Assembly: GCA_019239815.1 (NCBI GenBank)
Contig: JAFAZL010000800.1
Coordinates: 1-9,051, forward strand
Reading direction: 5' to 3'
Source of the DNA: Acidobacteriota bacterium
Lineage (GTDB): Bacteria; Acidobacteriota; Terriglobia; Acidoferrales; UBA7541
DNA: 9,051 bases
Shown: positions 1 through 5,825 of the stretch, piece after piece
How positions within the stretch are numbered: the stretch's first letter is position 1
How the letters are laid out: each line of letters begins with the position of its first letter
Position numbers and translations under genes: made by a program
Notes under the pieces: generated by a model
The model's input: the letters and a program-made list of their open reading frames with translations, nothing else
What the model was told of the DNA's origin: nothing
The model's database searches: none

Positions 1-22
1 TCCTGCGGCGCGAACTCGGTAA
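1..22 (+). CDS. 3' end of an upstream gene (partial)
   Basis: The reading frame from base 2 ends in TAA at 20-22, and the A of that stop is also the A of the ATG at 22. Such TAATG overlaps are typical of translationally coupled operon genes, and no good ribosome binding site precedes the ATG at 22, which fits coupling. Only six codons are visible (PAARTR), so the product cannot be named. In DppBC-type operons the gene before the first permease is often the substrate-binding protein, but that is inference from context. Confidence 0.35.
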
Positions 23-942
23 TGGCCCGCCATCTTTTGCAACGACTTTTGCTCGCGCTGCCGGCGCTGTGGCTCGTGCTCACGCTCGTTTTCTTGATGA
101 TCCACATCGTTCCCGGCGATCCGGTCGAACAAATGCTCGGCGAAGGCGCCGCTCCCGGCGAAATTGTGCAGTTGCGTCACTCGCTCGGACTCGATCAGCC
201 GCTGCTCGCGCAGTATGGACACTATTTGAAGGGGCTCGCTCATCTCGACCTCGGCCAATCCTTCAAATTCCAAGCGCCGGTGCGCCAAATTATTTTTGAG
301 CGATACCCCGCGACGTTAAGCCTCGCGTTTCTTGCGCTAGCCGTTTGTGCCGCGATCGCAATTCCAGCGGGCATCCTGGCCGCATACCGTCGAGGACAGG
401 GTGCCGATCGCGCCGTCGGATTGTTTACACTTTTCGGGCTCGCCTTTCCAAACTTTGCGCTTGGCCCGGTATTGATTCTGATTTTTTCGATTGAGATCGG
501 ATTGCTGCCAGTGTCAGGGCGCGGCGGTCCGAGTTATTACATCCTTCCTGCCGCAACGCTCGGTGCCGCACTTGCCGCAATTCTGACGCGCATGGTCCGA
601 GGCTCGATGCTCGAAGAATTGTCGAGCGACTATGTTCGCACCGCGCGCGCCAAAGGGCTCTCAACAAGCGCAGTGCTATTTCGCCACGCATTCCGCAACG
701 CTCTGATTCCTATCATCACAATTCTCGGATTGCAGTTCGGGACGCTCTTGGCCGGCACAATTGTCACGGAGACCATTTTTTCCTGGCCCGGCATCGGCCG
801 TCTCACGGTGCAGGCGATCTCAGCACGCGACTATCCGCTGTTGCAGGGTTGCATTCTCGTGGTTTCACTCTCGTATGTGCTAGTCAATCTGCTCACCGAC
901 GTTTTGTACTCGGTGATCGATCCACGCGTGAGGCTCTCGTGA
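22..942 (+). CDS. dppB: Peptide ABC transporter permease, DppB/OppB type
   Basis: This is one half of the inner-membrane channel of an ABC importer for di- or oligopeptides (nickel or other small substrates also occur in the family). The 306 residues are the usual family length. The N-terminal membrane segment (about residues 8-29) runs into the typical HIVPGDP motif at 28-34, followed by a periplasmic region with GLDQPLLAQYGHYL and DLGQS. More membrane segments lie at about 98-121, 133-160, 172-190, 228-250 and 275-298. The cytoplasmic EAA loop that contacts the ATPase is at about 203-225 (DYVRTARAKGLS, then HAFRNALIP). The C-terminal signature FSWPGIGRL (253-261) and the ending VIDPRVRLS are also characteristic. 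The gene overlaps the next permease by 4 bases, so the two are coupled. The substrate cannot be read from permeases alone, so the symbol is a family label. Confidence 0.93.
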   Translation: MARHLLQRLLLALPALWLVLTLVFLMIHIVPGDPVEQMLGEGAAPGEIVQLRHSLGLDQPLLAQYGHYLKGLAHLDLGQSFKFQAPVRQIIFERYPATLSLAFLALAVCAAIAIPAGILAAYRRGQGADRAVGLFTLFGLAFPNFALGPVLILIFSIEIGLLPVSGRGGPSYYILPAATLGAALAAILTRMVRGSMLEELSSDYVRTARAKGLSTSAVLFRHAFRNALIPIITILGLQFGTLLAGTIVTETIFSWPGIGRLTVQAISARDYPLLQGCILVVSLSYVLVNLLTDVLYSVIDPRVRLS

Positions 943-1808
943 GAGCGCTTACTGAGTTGCGACAATTTTTGCGTCAAAGCGTGCTCGCGCGCGTCGGGTT
1001 CTCAGTCGCCGCACTGTTAATCGCCGTCGCCTTGCTCGCACCATGGATTGCGCCGGCGAATCCCGCTTCGCAGGATTTGCCCTCCCGTTTGCAGCCGCCT
1101 TCGCGAGGGCATTGGATGGGCACCGACGAACTTGGCCGCGACACGCTCTCTCGCACGATGTACGGAGCTCGCATTTCGCTGATGGTCGCGATTTCCGTCG
1201 TCTGCGGTTGCGGCATCACTGGCTTGCTGATTGGAATGGCCGCGGGCTACGCGGGAGGCTGGTTCGATCGCTTCGTCAACCTCCTGCTCATCAACGCATT
1301 CCTTTCGTTCCCGGGAATTCTTCTCGCAATTGCATTCGCGGCATTTCTCGGGCCCGGCATCAGCAAAGTTATCATGGCGCTCGTCATCACAGGCTGGGCT
1401 GGATACGCGCGGCTCGCGCGCGCACAGGTTCTAAAGGTAAAAGAGTTGGAATTTATCCTTGCCGCGCGCTCGCTGGGAGCGTCACACGTGCGAATTCTCG
1501 CGCGCCACATGTTTCCGAACATTCTGCAGCCGGTTTTGATTCAAGCGACCATCGGAATGGCGGGCGCGATTCTCGCCGAGTCGACTCTCAGCTTTCTCGG
1601 TCTCGGCGTTTTGGCTCCCACGCCGAGTTGGGGCGCGATGCTCAACGACGCGCGCAGCCATCTTTTCGATGCGCCGCACCTTGTTATATTTCCTGCGCTC
1701 GCCGTTATGCTGGCGGTTCTCGCCTTCAATTTGTTGGGAGATGCGTGGCGCGATTGGCTCGACCCGCGCACACGATCACAAATGGCAGTGATGGATTTGA
1801 CGCGGTAG
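939..1808 (+). CDS. dppC: Peptide ABC transporter permease, DppC/OppC type
   Basis: This is the second permease of the importer and pairs with the DppB-like protein. I choose the GTG at 939, which overlaps the upstream stop as GTGA and gives 289 residues, a normal length. The longer open frame back to 849 would only read through the end of the dppB-like gene. A first membrane segment (about 19-38) is followed by the OppC signature HWMGTDELGRDTLSR (58-72). The EAA loop is at about 172-194 (FILAARSLGASHVRIL, then HMFPN). ESTLSFLGLG (214-223) and the C-terminal LGDAWRDWLDPR (266-277) are typical of the family. About six membrane segments can be made out. No ATPase gene follows; the next gene is convergent, so the operon ends here and the ATPases must lie upstream or elsewhere. 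Confidence 0.93.
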   Translation: MRALTELRQFLRQSVLARVGFSVAALLIAVALLAPWIAPANPASQDLPSRLQPPSRGHWMGTDELGRDTLSRTMYGARISLMVAISVVCGCGITGLLIGMAAGYAGGWFDRFVNLLLINAFLSFPGILLAIAFAAFLGPGISKVIMALVITGWAGYARLARAQVLKVKELEFILAARSLGASHVRILARHMFPNILQPVLIQATIGMAGAILAESTLSFLGLGVLAPTPSWGAMLNDARSHLFDAPHLVIFPALAVMLAVLAFNLLGDAWRDWLDPRTRSQMAVMDLTR

Positions 1809-1818
1809 AAAGGGAAGA

Positions 1819-1837
1819 GCCAGCAGGCTTGCTCGGC
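1819..1837 (+). other. Weak hairpin between convergent genes
   Basis: GCC-AGCA, a GGCT loop, then TGCT-C-GGC form a 7-bp stem with one bulged base in the 59-base gap between the convergent permease and SAM hydrolase genes. There is no T tract on either side, so it is not a classical Rho-independent terminator. Its position could still fit a shared 3' end. Confidence 0.25.
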
Positions 1838-1867
1838 AACTATGAAAAAGTCGACGCGCGTCAGTCT

Positions 1868-2659
1868 TTACTTCGTAAGCGTGACTGCAGCACCGCGTCC
1901 TTGCGCTAGCGTTTTCGTAGCGCTTCCTTTGTTAACGCCAATCTCGATGTATCCGCTCGAGCCGACATAGGCGATCGCTTCCCCCGCTCCCCCAGATGCG
2001 AACGTATCGACCATCTTCGACACTGCGTGCGTCCCCACCTGGAATCCGACTTTGCCCGACTGTTTCGCCTCGTCCGTCAAATCCTCTTCGCGGAAATTCG
2101 TGATCAAATTGCCGAACGTATCGACGCGCATCACGACACCCTTCATCGCGCCGTCGGTCGCCTTTGGACGTGGCATGGCAAACTTTTTGTAATCGGTGAT
2201 TTCATCACCCATGCTCGATGTCTGGCCACTCTTTGCGAGCCACGCGGCGATCGGCGCAAAAACATCGCGGCCATGGAACGTTTTGCTGATCGGTTGCAAG
2301 TAGTAGTGCTCGACGTTCGCGTGTCGCACCACCGCGTTGGGGTCGCGCTCATAGATCAGTGAAAGCACACCATTGTCGGGCGCCACAAAATATTGATTGT
2401 CGGCGCTTACCAGTAGCGGCCGCCGCGAAGTCCCAACCCCTGGATCGACCACCACAACGTGAATCGTGCGATTCGGAAAATACGAATACGCCGAGCCTAT
2501 GGAAAGCGCTCCATCGAGCAAATCAAACGGCGTGACGTGATGCGTGATGTCCACGATGGTGACGTCAGGATTGATTTTCAGGATCACGCCCTTCAGCGTG
2601 CCCACCAGGTGGTCGTTCGTTCCGTAGTCCGTCGTCAGCGTAATAATCGGGTTAGCCAA
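1868..2659 (-). CDS. S-adenosyl-L-methionine hydrolase (adenosine-forming), DUF62 family
   Basis: The family catalyses attack of water or hydroxide on S-adenosylmethionine, giving adenosine and methionine; relatives include the SAM-dependent fluorinase and chlorinase. The 263-residue protein starts with the family hallmark ITLTTDYGTNDHLVGTLKG (6-24). VVVDPGVGTSRRPL (69-82) supplies Asp72 and Arg79, and FHGRDVFAP (128-136) supplies His129. Their spacing matches the Asp-Arg-His triad described for characterised hydrolases. DNGVLS (95-100), DTFGNLITNF (180-189) and GSSGYIEIGVNKGSA (233-247) are also family signatures. I see no obvious fluorinase-type inserted loop, so hydrolase is preferred over halogenase. 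The ATG at 2659 has a weak GAGAG six bases upstream. The gene is monocistronic here, convergent with the permeases and divergent from the tRNA. Its physiological role, possibly SAM turnover, is not established. Confidence 0.9.
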   Translation of the reverse strand: MANPIITLTTDYGTNDHLVGTLKGVILKINPDVTIVDITHHVTPFDLLDGALSIGSAYSYFPNRTIHVVVVDPGVGTSRRPLLVSADNQYFVAPDNGVLSLIYERDPNAVVRHANVEHYYLQPISKTFHGRDVFAPIAAWLAKSGQTSSMGDEITDYKKFAMPRPKATDGAMKGVVMRVDTFGNLITNFREEDLTDEAKQSGKVGFQVGTHAVSKMVDTFASGGAGEAIAYVGSSGYIEIGVNKGSATKTLAQGRGAAVTLTK

Positions 2660-2724
2660 TGGAATCTCTCAGCGTGGGCGTTCTGCGAATCGTCACGCAT
2701 CGCGCGGCGAAATCGCATATGTTC

Positions 2725-2765
2725 ACGCTAAAGGACCACTCGCGAAGGGTCAAGAATCCCGCGAG
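2725..2765 (-). promoter_or_regulatory. Candidate promoter with inverted repeat for the SAM hydrolase gene
   Basis: On the minus strand TTGACC (complement of 2748-2753) matches 5 of 6 bases of the -35 consensus. Seventeen bases further on is a weak -10, TAGCGT (2725-2730), 66 bases before the ATG. A perfect 6-bp inverted repeat, CTCGCG (2739-2744) and CGCGAG (2760-2765), encloses the -35 element and could be a repressor site. The -10 is poor, so this is a suggestion from sequence only. Confidence 0.3.
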
Positions 2766-2847
2766 TTGCTGCTGCGCAATCGCTAACGCGCCCGATTCGG
2801 TGCGCCCCGGCAAGTCTCACCGATCAATGCGCAATCGCCGACACCGC

Positions 2848-2876
2848 TTTCCTGCCGGCCGATTCGCAGGTACAAT
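2848..2876 (+). promoter_or_regulatory. Candidate promoter of the tRNA-Gly gene
   Basis: TACAAT at 2871-2876 matches 5 of 6 bases of the -10 consensus. A weak -35 (TTTCCT, 2848-2853) lies 17 bases upstream. Transcription would start near 2883, just before the mature tRNA 5' end at 2886, a spacing common for tRNA genes. Confidence 0.45.
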
Positions 2877-2885
2877 GACTTCAGA

Positions 2886-2959
2886 GCGGGCGTCGTACAA
2901 TGGCAGTATAGAAGCTTCCCAAGCTTCGGACGTGGGTTCGATTCCCATCGCCCGCTCCA
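2886..2959 (+). tRNA. tRNA-Gly (anticodon CCC), CCA encoded
   Basis: The full cloverleaf can be drawn by hand. The acceptor stem GCGGGCG (2886-2892) pairs perfectly with CGCCCGC (2949-2955). The D stem is GTAC/GTAT with loop AATGGCA. The anticodon stem GAAGC/GCTTC (2911-2915 and 2923-2927) is perfect, with loop TTCCCAA and anticodon CCC at 2918-2920, reading the glycine codon GGG. The T loop is TTCGATT (2937-2943), closed by GTGGG/CCCAT. The discriminator T at 2956 is the expected base for bacterial tRNA-Gly, and the CCA end is encoded at 2957-2959. The variable loop has four bases. Nothing suggests a pseudogene. The downstream side turns at once into poorly conserved sequence, so the tRNA may mark an integration site. 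Confidence 0.96.
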
Positions 2960-3028
2960 TAAATCCTGATGATTCAACTCCCCTTACGCGGCTGAGCGGC
3001 AGAAATTTCCCTATAAAGCACCCAAAGT

Positions 3029-3065
3029 TGGACGGTAATGGACGGAAAAATTTTCAATTGGACGG
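3029..3065 (+). repeat. Three TGGACGG direct repeats at about one-helical-turn spacing
   Basis: The heptamer TGGACGG occurs at 3029-3035, 3039-3045 and 3059-3065, with start-to-start distances of 10 and 20 bases. All copies would therefore face the same side of the DNA helix. The first and third share the longer TTGGACGGT. The last copy runs into the ribosome binding site of the small gene at 3078, and an A/T-rich near-palindrome (GGAAAAATTTTC) lies between copies two and three. This looks like a phased binding site that could control that gene. Confidence 0.4.
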
Positions 3066-3077
3066 TGAGGTCTGCCC

Positions 3078-3305
3078 ATGAGTGAGACAGCTCTGCTTAA
3101 CACAATTCCATCGAAGACGCTTCGGAAGGGAAGGGGCGGTCGACGCCCGGGTGCGGGAAGGAAGCCGAACCATTTCAAGCAAGTCGCGCTGTCTCCAATC
3201 AGCGTTGCCGAGATCATCGCTCGCCGACATCCGCAGAGCGCGCATCTGACGCCAGAAGAGCTCGGGACATTGGAAAGCATCATCAAGAAGCTCGCCGAGC
3301 CGTAG
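3078..3305 (+). CDS. Small basic protein with GRRPGAGRKP segment, unknown function
   Basis: I do not recognise a named family. The 75-residue product has a Gly/Arg/Lys-rich stretch at about 16-31 (KGRGGRRPGAGRKP) resembling AT-hook-like or nucleic-acid-contacting tails. Such GAGRKP segments recur at the N-termini of small phage and plasmid proteins, including some small terminase subunits and DNA-binding accessory proteins. The C-terminal half (LTPEELGTLESIIKKL, 58-72) reads as amphipathic helix. A ribosome binding site, GAGGT at 3067-3071, sits six bases before the ATG, which supports a real gene. It is the first gene after the tRNA, with phased TGGACGG repeats just upstream. It could be a leftover of a phage-like or plasmid-like element, but no partner terminase, relaxase or integrase is present here. 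Confidence 0.55.
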   Translation: MSETALLNTIPSKTLRKGRGGRRPGAGRKPNHFKQVALSPISVAEIIARRHPQSAHLTPEELGTLESIIKKLAEP

Positions 3306-3368
3306 CCAGATGGCTCTAGAAATCAAAAAGAATCAAAGCGAGCGACGATTGTGAGGGAAGTTGGACAT

Positions 3369-3446
3369 ATGCCTGCGAATGCCCCTCGGCGTTGTTTGAA
3401 CCTCAACGCAACGGGGGCAGCGGGTGTTTCGATAGTGCTATCCTGA
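3369..3446 (+). CDS. Possible 25-residue leader ORF before the DUF4238 gene
   Basis: An ATG at 3369 follows a fair ribosome binding site (GAGGGAAG, 3353-3360) and opens a 25-codon frame ending in TGA at 3444-3446, 17 bases before the preferred GTG start of the next gene. An inverted repeat, GCGTTG (3389-3394) and CAACGC (3404-3409), lies inside it and could form a hairpin. The peptide has no codon-repeat signature of a classical attenuator. It may be a regulatory leader, or the former N-terminus of the next gene lost to a frameshift, since its frame differs. Confidence 0.22.
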   Translation: MPANAPRRCLNLNATGAAGVSIVLS

Positions 3447-3463
3447 CGCTAGGGGCAATCCCT

Positions 3464-4429
3464 GTGACATCCGGGGCCGCGGCCGTTAAGTGTGAACCGA
3501 GAGCGCATCACTTCCTTCCTCAGTGTTGGCTATCTGGATTTACGACCACTGGAGAGAATGACGGTCGTCTGTGGGTGACCGATTTCAAAAGGCGGAAACA
3601 GTGGCCGAGTGGCCCAGGGAACGCCGGGCATCGTCGTGACTTTTATCGGATTTCAGATCCCGCACTCGGTGATCCGGTCGCATTCGAGAAAGCATTTTCT
3701 CGAATCGAATCGTCGATCGCTCCCTTCCTGAAAGTATTGAATAGTCATCCTCGGGGACTTTACCGACACGAATGGGAGTCCCTCTTTGTATACATGGCCG
3801 TTCAGTGGATGAGAGTGCCAGCTTTTCGGCCCATGTTGCTGAGAATATCAGACGAGATTCATCGACAAATTTTTGCAGACGTTCTAAAAACTCCCGAGTC
3901 TTGGGCTGCCTTCCTGAAGAAGTGCGGTATCGCGGTCGACACGCCCGGTGCCGAATACGACAGGGTCGTAAAGTTCGAGCGCAATCATGACTATTCGCTG
4001 TCAGCAGAGCCGGAATGGTTCCTCGACAGAGGATTCAAAGCGATAGAGCACGTTGCGTCATGTCTTGCCGAGCGAAATTGGAGGGCAGCTCTCAGCAGTA
4101 GCGGAAGTTTTATTTGTTCCGACAATCCGGTCGCTATGGACGGGCCCCACGGTCAACTGGTCGGATTCAAATCCGCCGATGTGGTGATGTTTCCGGTGAA
4201 CCGGCACGTCTTGGTCTACGGCACGACCTCCGTCTGCGAAAATAGAAGCACAACTCGCAAGCGAATCGCGGCACACAATACCTTCACGATGCTTACAGCG
4301 GACGAGCAGGTGTACTCCCATGTCGCAGACTTCTGCTGGCTGGACCAGACTGGTGCATACCAGACGGACTGGAAACTATTCGCTAAGGAGAAATTTTCGC
4401 AGCGCAGCTTTGCCGGGTTTGAGTTGTAA
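3464..4429 (+). CDS. DUF4238 domain protein
   Basis: DUF4238 proteins are widespread in bacteria and their biochemical function is not known. I prefer the GTG at 3464 (321 residues): AGGGG at 3451-3455 is well spaced, and the family's N-terminal motif then falls close to the start, as usual. A TTG at 3392 would add 24 unconserved residues. HHFLPQCWLSGF (15-26) is the family's HHYVPxxYLxxF signature. A conserved acidic/helical segment follows (FEKAFSRIESSIAPFLK, 74-90), then a helical region (RHEWESLFVYMAVQWMRVPAFRP, in two pieces at 101-110 and 111-123). FICSDNPVAM (216-225) is the second signature, usually written SDNPV. No signal peptide or membrane segment is seen, so it is probably cytoplasmic. 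It seems to stand alone as a gene, flanked by small unknown genes. A role in defence or phage response has been imagined for such orphans, but nothing here shows it. Confidence 0.8.
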   Translation: MTSGAAAVKCEPRAHHFLPQCWLSGFTTTGENDGRLWVTDFKRRKQWPSGPGNAGHRRDFYRISDPALGDPVAFEKAFSRIESSIAPFLKVLNSHPRGLYRHEWESLFVYMAVQWMRVPAFRPMLLRISDEIHRQIFADVLKTPESWAAFLKKCGIAVDTPGAEYDRVVKFERNHDYSLSAEPEWFLDRGFKAIEHVASCLAERNWRAALSSSGSFICSDNPVAMDGPHGQLVGFKSADVVMFPVNRHVLVYGTTSVCENRSTTRKRIAAHNTFTMLTADEQVYSHVADFCWLDQTGAYQTDWKLFAKEKFSQRSFAGFEL

Positions 4430-4441
4430 CGAGTGACTCGT
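4429..4441. repeat. 13-base dyad at the 3' end of the DUF4238 gene
   Basis: ACGAGT-G-ACTCGT is a perfect dyad overlapping the TAA stop of the DUF4238 gene. As RNA it makes a 5-bp stem with a TGA loop. No T tract follows, so a terminator role is weak; it may be an operator for the truncated small ORF that follows. Confidence 0.3.
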
Positions 4442-4451
4442 CGATGAAACC

Positions 4452-4631
4452 ATGACTTCGGGCCGAAGCGCGTCGATCCAAAACGCAGCCCGTACTTCGA
4501 AGCCATGTCTCTCGGGCAGGATGCTGAAAGATTTTGCGAAGCCGAGTCCGGGACAGGGACTGGATGAGAATTGGCTTCGGCAATTGCGGATCGCGCGAGA
4601 AGTTTGGCGGGAAAGGCATCCGAAAGATTGA
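4452..4631 (+). pseudogene. Truncated or decayed copy of the small gene at 5826
   Basis: The open frame from the ATG at 4452 gives 59 residues. Its last 37 aligned residues, beginning GRMLKDFAKP and ending WRERHPK, match the C-terminal half of the protein at 5826-6026 (GRMLGEFAKP to WRRRHPK) with 27 of 37 identities by hand. Shared blocks are FAKP, PGQG, WLRQL and RHPK. The part before GRML (encoded by about 4452-4514) does not resemble the N-terminus of the intact copy, and I see no clear ribosome binding site for 4452. A shorter start at ATG 4521 would give 36 residues. This is most likely a degraded paralogue whose 5' part was replaced or frameshifted, though a genuinely shorter protein is possible. 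It is convergent with the split gene at 4646-5044. Confidence 0.6.
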
Positions 4632-4645
4632 CCTATTCGTCTGCG

Positions 4646-5044
4646 TCAGTCCTCGTCGCCAGTCTTGTCGATGATGTTGACCGATTCCAATTGAAGATGC
4701 GTGCTCATCTCGCCATTGGAATCCATCACCAAGACCGAGTACTTGCCGGCGGTGGCGCCGACCTGAACGATGAGGTCTTCTTCTTCCTCGAGCGGTTTCT
4801 GAGTTCCGACAATCTGGACGTCTCCATCGATGCATAGCTCGACTTCGTTTCCTTCTTTGAGCCAGTGCGGGTTGATTGCGACCGTGTAAAACGCCTGGAC
4901 GCGCGGTCCTTAATCTTCCCCATCGGGCAAAACAAGGTTCGAGCCGCGGAAGATTTCCAGCGGTCCTACCGAAGCAACTCGCTCCGAATCTTCGCGACGG
5001 ACGAGAGTGCGCCGCACCTTCGGTTCTTTTTTTTGTTTCCTCAT
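4646..5044 (-). pseudogene. Small gene split by an in-frame TAA, unknown function
   Basis: Reading from the ATG at 5044, a strong ribosome binding site (AGGAGG, five bases upstream) starts a frame beginning MRKQKKEPKVRRTLVRRED. It runs 44 codons to TAA (4910-4912) and then continues in the same frame for 87 codons to TGA at 4646-4648. The second part reads like real protein (VAINPHWLKEGNEVELCIDG, then EEEEDLIVQVGATAGKYSVL) and has no start codon of its own before a TTG-GTG-ATG cluster late in the frame. The whole would be 132 codons: a basic N-terminus followed by an acidic, beta-rich domain. I do not recognise the family. The simplest reading is a nonsense mutation, for example CAA or GAA to TAA. 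Readthrough or a sequencing error are alternatives. An A8 run lies near the 5' end (codons 4-6). Confidence 0.6.
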
Positions 5045-5141
5045 ACGGACCTCCTCGACGGGCGAGTGTAGCATTGAGCGCAAGTGGACTATTCCGAGGC
5101 GATGAACTGGCACGCCAGAACGAACGATCTCGCTAGATGTG

Positions 5142-5153
5142 GACTCATGAGTC
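5142..5153. repeat. 12-base perfect palindrome GACTCATGAGTC
   Basis: This palindrome lies in the 199-base gap between the two minus-strand genes, about 100 bases upstream of the start at 5044. A second short inverted repeat, GTCTC-TG-GAGAC, is at 5186-5197. Either could be an operator for the split gene, but perfect 12-base palindromes are expected about twice by chance in 9 kb. Confidence 0.25.
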
Positions 5154-5243
5154 AGCCGCACTGTAATCGTGGCTGTAAGAGCGTCGTCTCTGGAGACACC
5201 GCGATCATTCGTTCAGTCCACGACCGCCGTTTGCATCAGGTCC

Positions 5244-5753
5244 TCATCCAGAATGTTTCCGTCGACAAAGCTTCGCGTGCGGTGTGTAAGCCCATACCTG
5301 CGCATCGAACCCAACGTCAGATAGCCGGCGCTGAAAGCTGAGACTGTGCGCGATGCCGACGATCACGAGTGCTTTCTGGAATTGTTGACTCTGGATTCGC
5401 CGAATCCATTCCTCTTCGCGAAGTCGATGGGCCACATGATCCTCGGTCGCGCACGCGTCCGGAGAGGAGCACGGATCAATTGGAAAACCACTCCCGGTAG
5501 ATGCGGGAATTCCTACCAAGGGGCGTTCGTTAGCAGATGGATCAATGTCGGCGTAGCGGCCAAACCCAAGGGCCAACTCAGCATCTTGCTCAGCTATCGA
5601 CGGCCTTCGCCCCGAAGCCTCCTCGAAAACAAAATCCACACCAGACATCGCCGTCTCTAGCAATTTCCGATATGAAGGATCGTCTACAAAGTCACGAAAA
5701 CGCGGTCCTTGGATTTCGTGAAGTGTGCCCAACACCAAAATTGATTGCCTCAT
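5244..5753 (-). CDS. Small protein with TraB/Tiki-like motif layout, unknown function
   Basis: The 169-residue product has no signal peptide or membrane segment. Near the N-terminus it has LVLGTLHEIQG (6-16), then FVFEEASG (41-48), YADIDPS (67-73), HRLREEEWIRRI (109-120) and KALVIVGIAHSLSF (127-140). The order GT-x-H, then an EE pair, then GxAH after a hydrophobic strand recalls the TraB/PrgY, EreA and Tiki/ChaN superfamily, where such His and Glu residues line the active site. This is a loose motif resemblance, not a family assignment. The ATG at 5753 has GAGG five bases upstream, supporting the start. The gene is divergent from the gene at 5826 with only 72 bases between their start codons, so the two may share control. 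It lies upstream of the split gene on the same strand with a 199-base gap. Confidence 0.65.
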   Translation of the reverse strand: MRQSILVLGTLHEIQGPRFRDFVDDPSYRKLLETAMSGVDFVFEEASGRRPSIAEQDAELALGFGRYADIDPSANERPLVGIPASTGSGFPIDPCSSPDACATEDHVAHRLREEEWIRRIQSQQFQKALVIVGIAHSLSFQRRLSDVGFDAQVWAYTPHAKLCRRKHSG

Positions 5754-5803
5754 ACAAGCCTCACGTTTTCTGAACTTTCTGCTGTACTATCCTTCGATCC
5801 CGT

Positions 5804-5823
5804 TTCCTCTCGCCTGAGAGGGA
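5804..5823 (+). promoter_or_regulatory. Hairpin enclosing the ribosome binding site of the gene at 5826
   Basis: CCTCTC (5806-5811) pairs perfectly with GAGAGG (5816-5821) across a GCCT loop. A T-G and a T-A pair extend the stem to 8 bp (5804-5823). The 3' arm is the purine-rich ribosome binding site, ending two bases before the ATG at 5826. Folding would block ribosome access, so this could be a translational switch. As DNA it could also be an operator shared with the divergent gene. Confidence 0.45.
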
Positions 5824-5825
5824 CA

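Noticed and set aside
849..938. Longer N-terminus for the DppC-like permease
   Set aside because: It would read out of frame through the end of the dppB-like gene; the GTG at 939 with a 4-base overlap gives the normal family length.
1043..1909. 288-residue plus-strand ORF overlapping the dppC-like gene
   Set aside because: Its product is rich in Arg, His and Ser with no domain pattern; it is a shadow of the permease in another frame of G+C-rich DNA.
2783..2977. Minus-strand ORF of 64 residues across the tRNA-Gly gene
   Set aside because: It is the antisense translation of the tRNA (the GRWESNPRP-type peptide often seen as a spurious protein in databases); the tRNA explains the sequence fully.
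2659..3081. 140-residue plus-strand ORF through the tRNA region
   Set aside because: It runs straight through the tRNA gene and has no ribosome binding site or family features.
4383..4835. 150-residue minus-strand ORF
   Set aside because: Arg-rich low-quality protein lying across the DUF4238 end, the truncated paralogue and the split gene, each of which has better support.
4571..4837. 88-residue plus-strand ORF
   Set aside because: It is antisense to the split gene's second part, whose own frame reads more like protein, and it overlaps the paralogue fragment.
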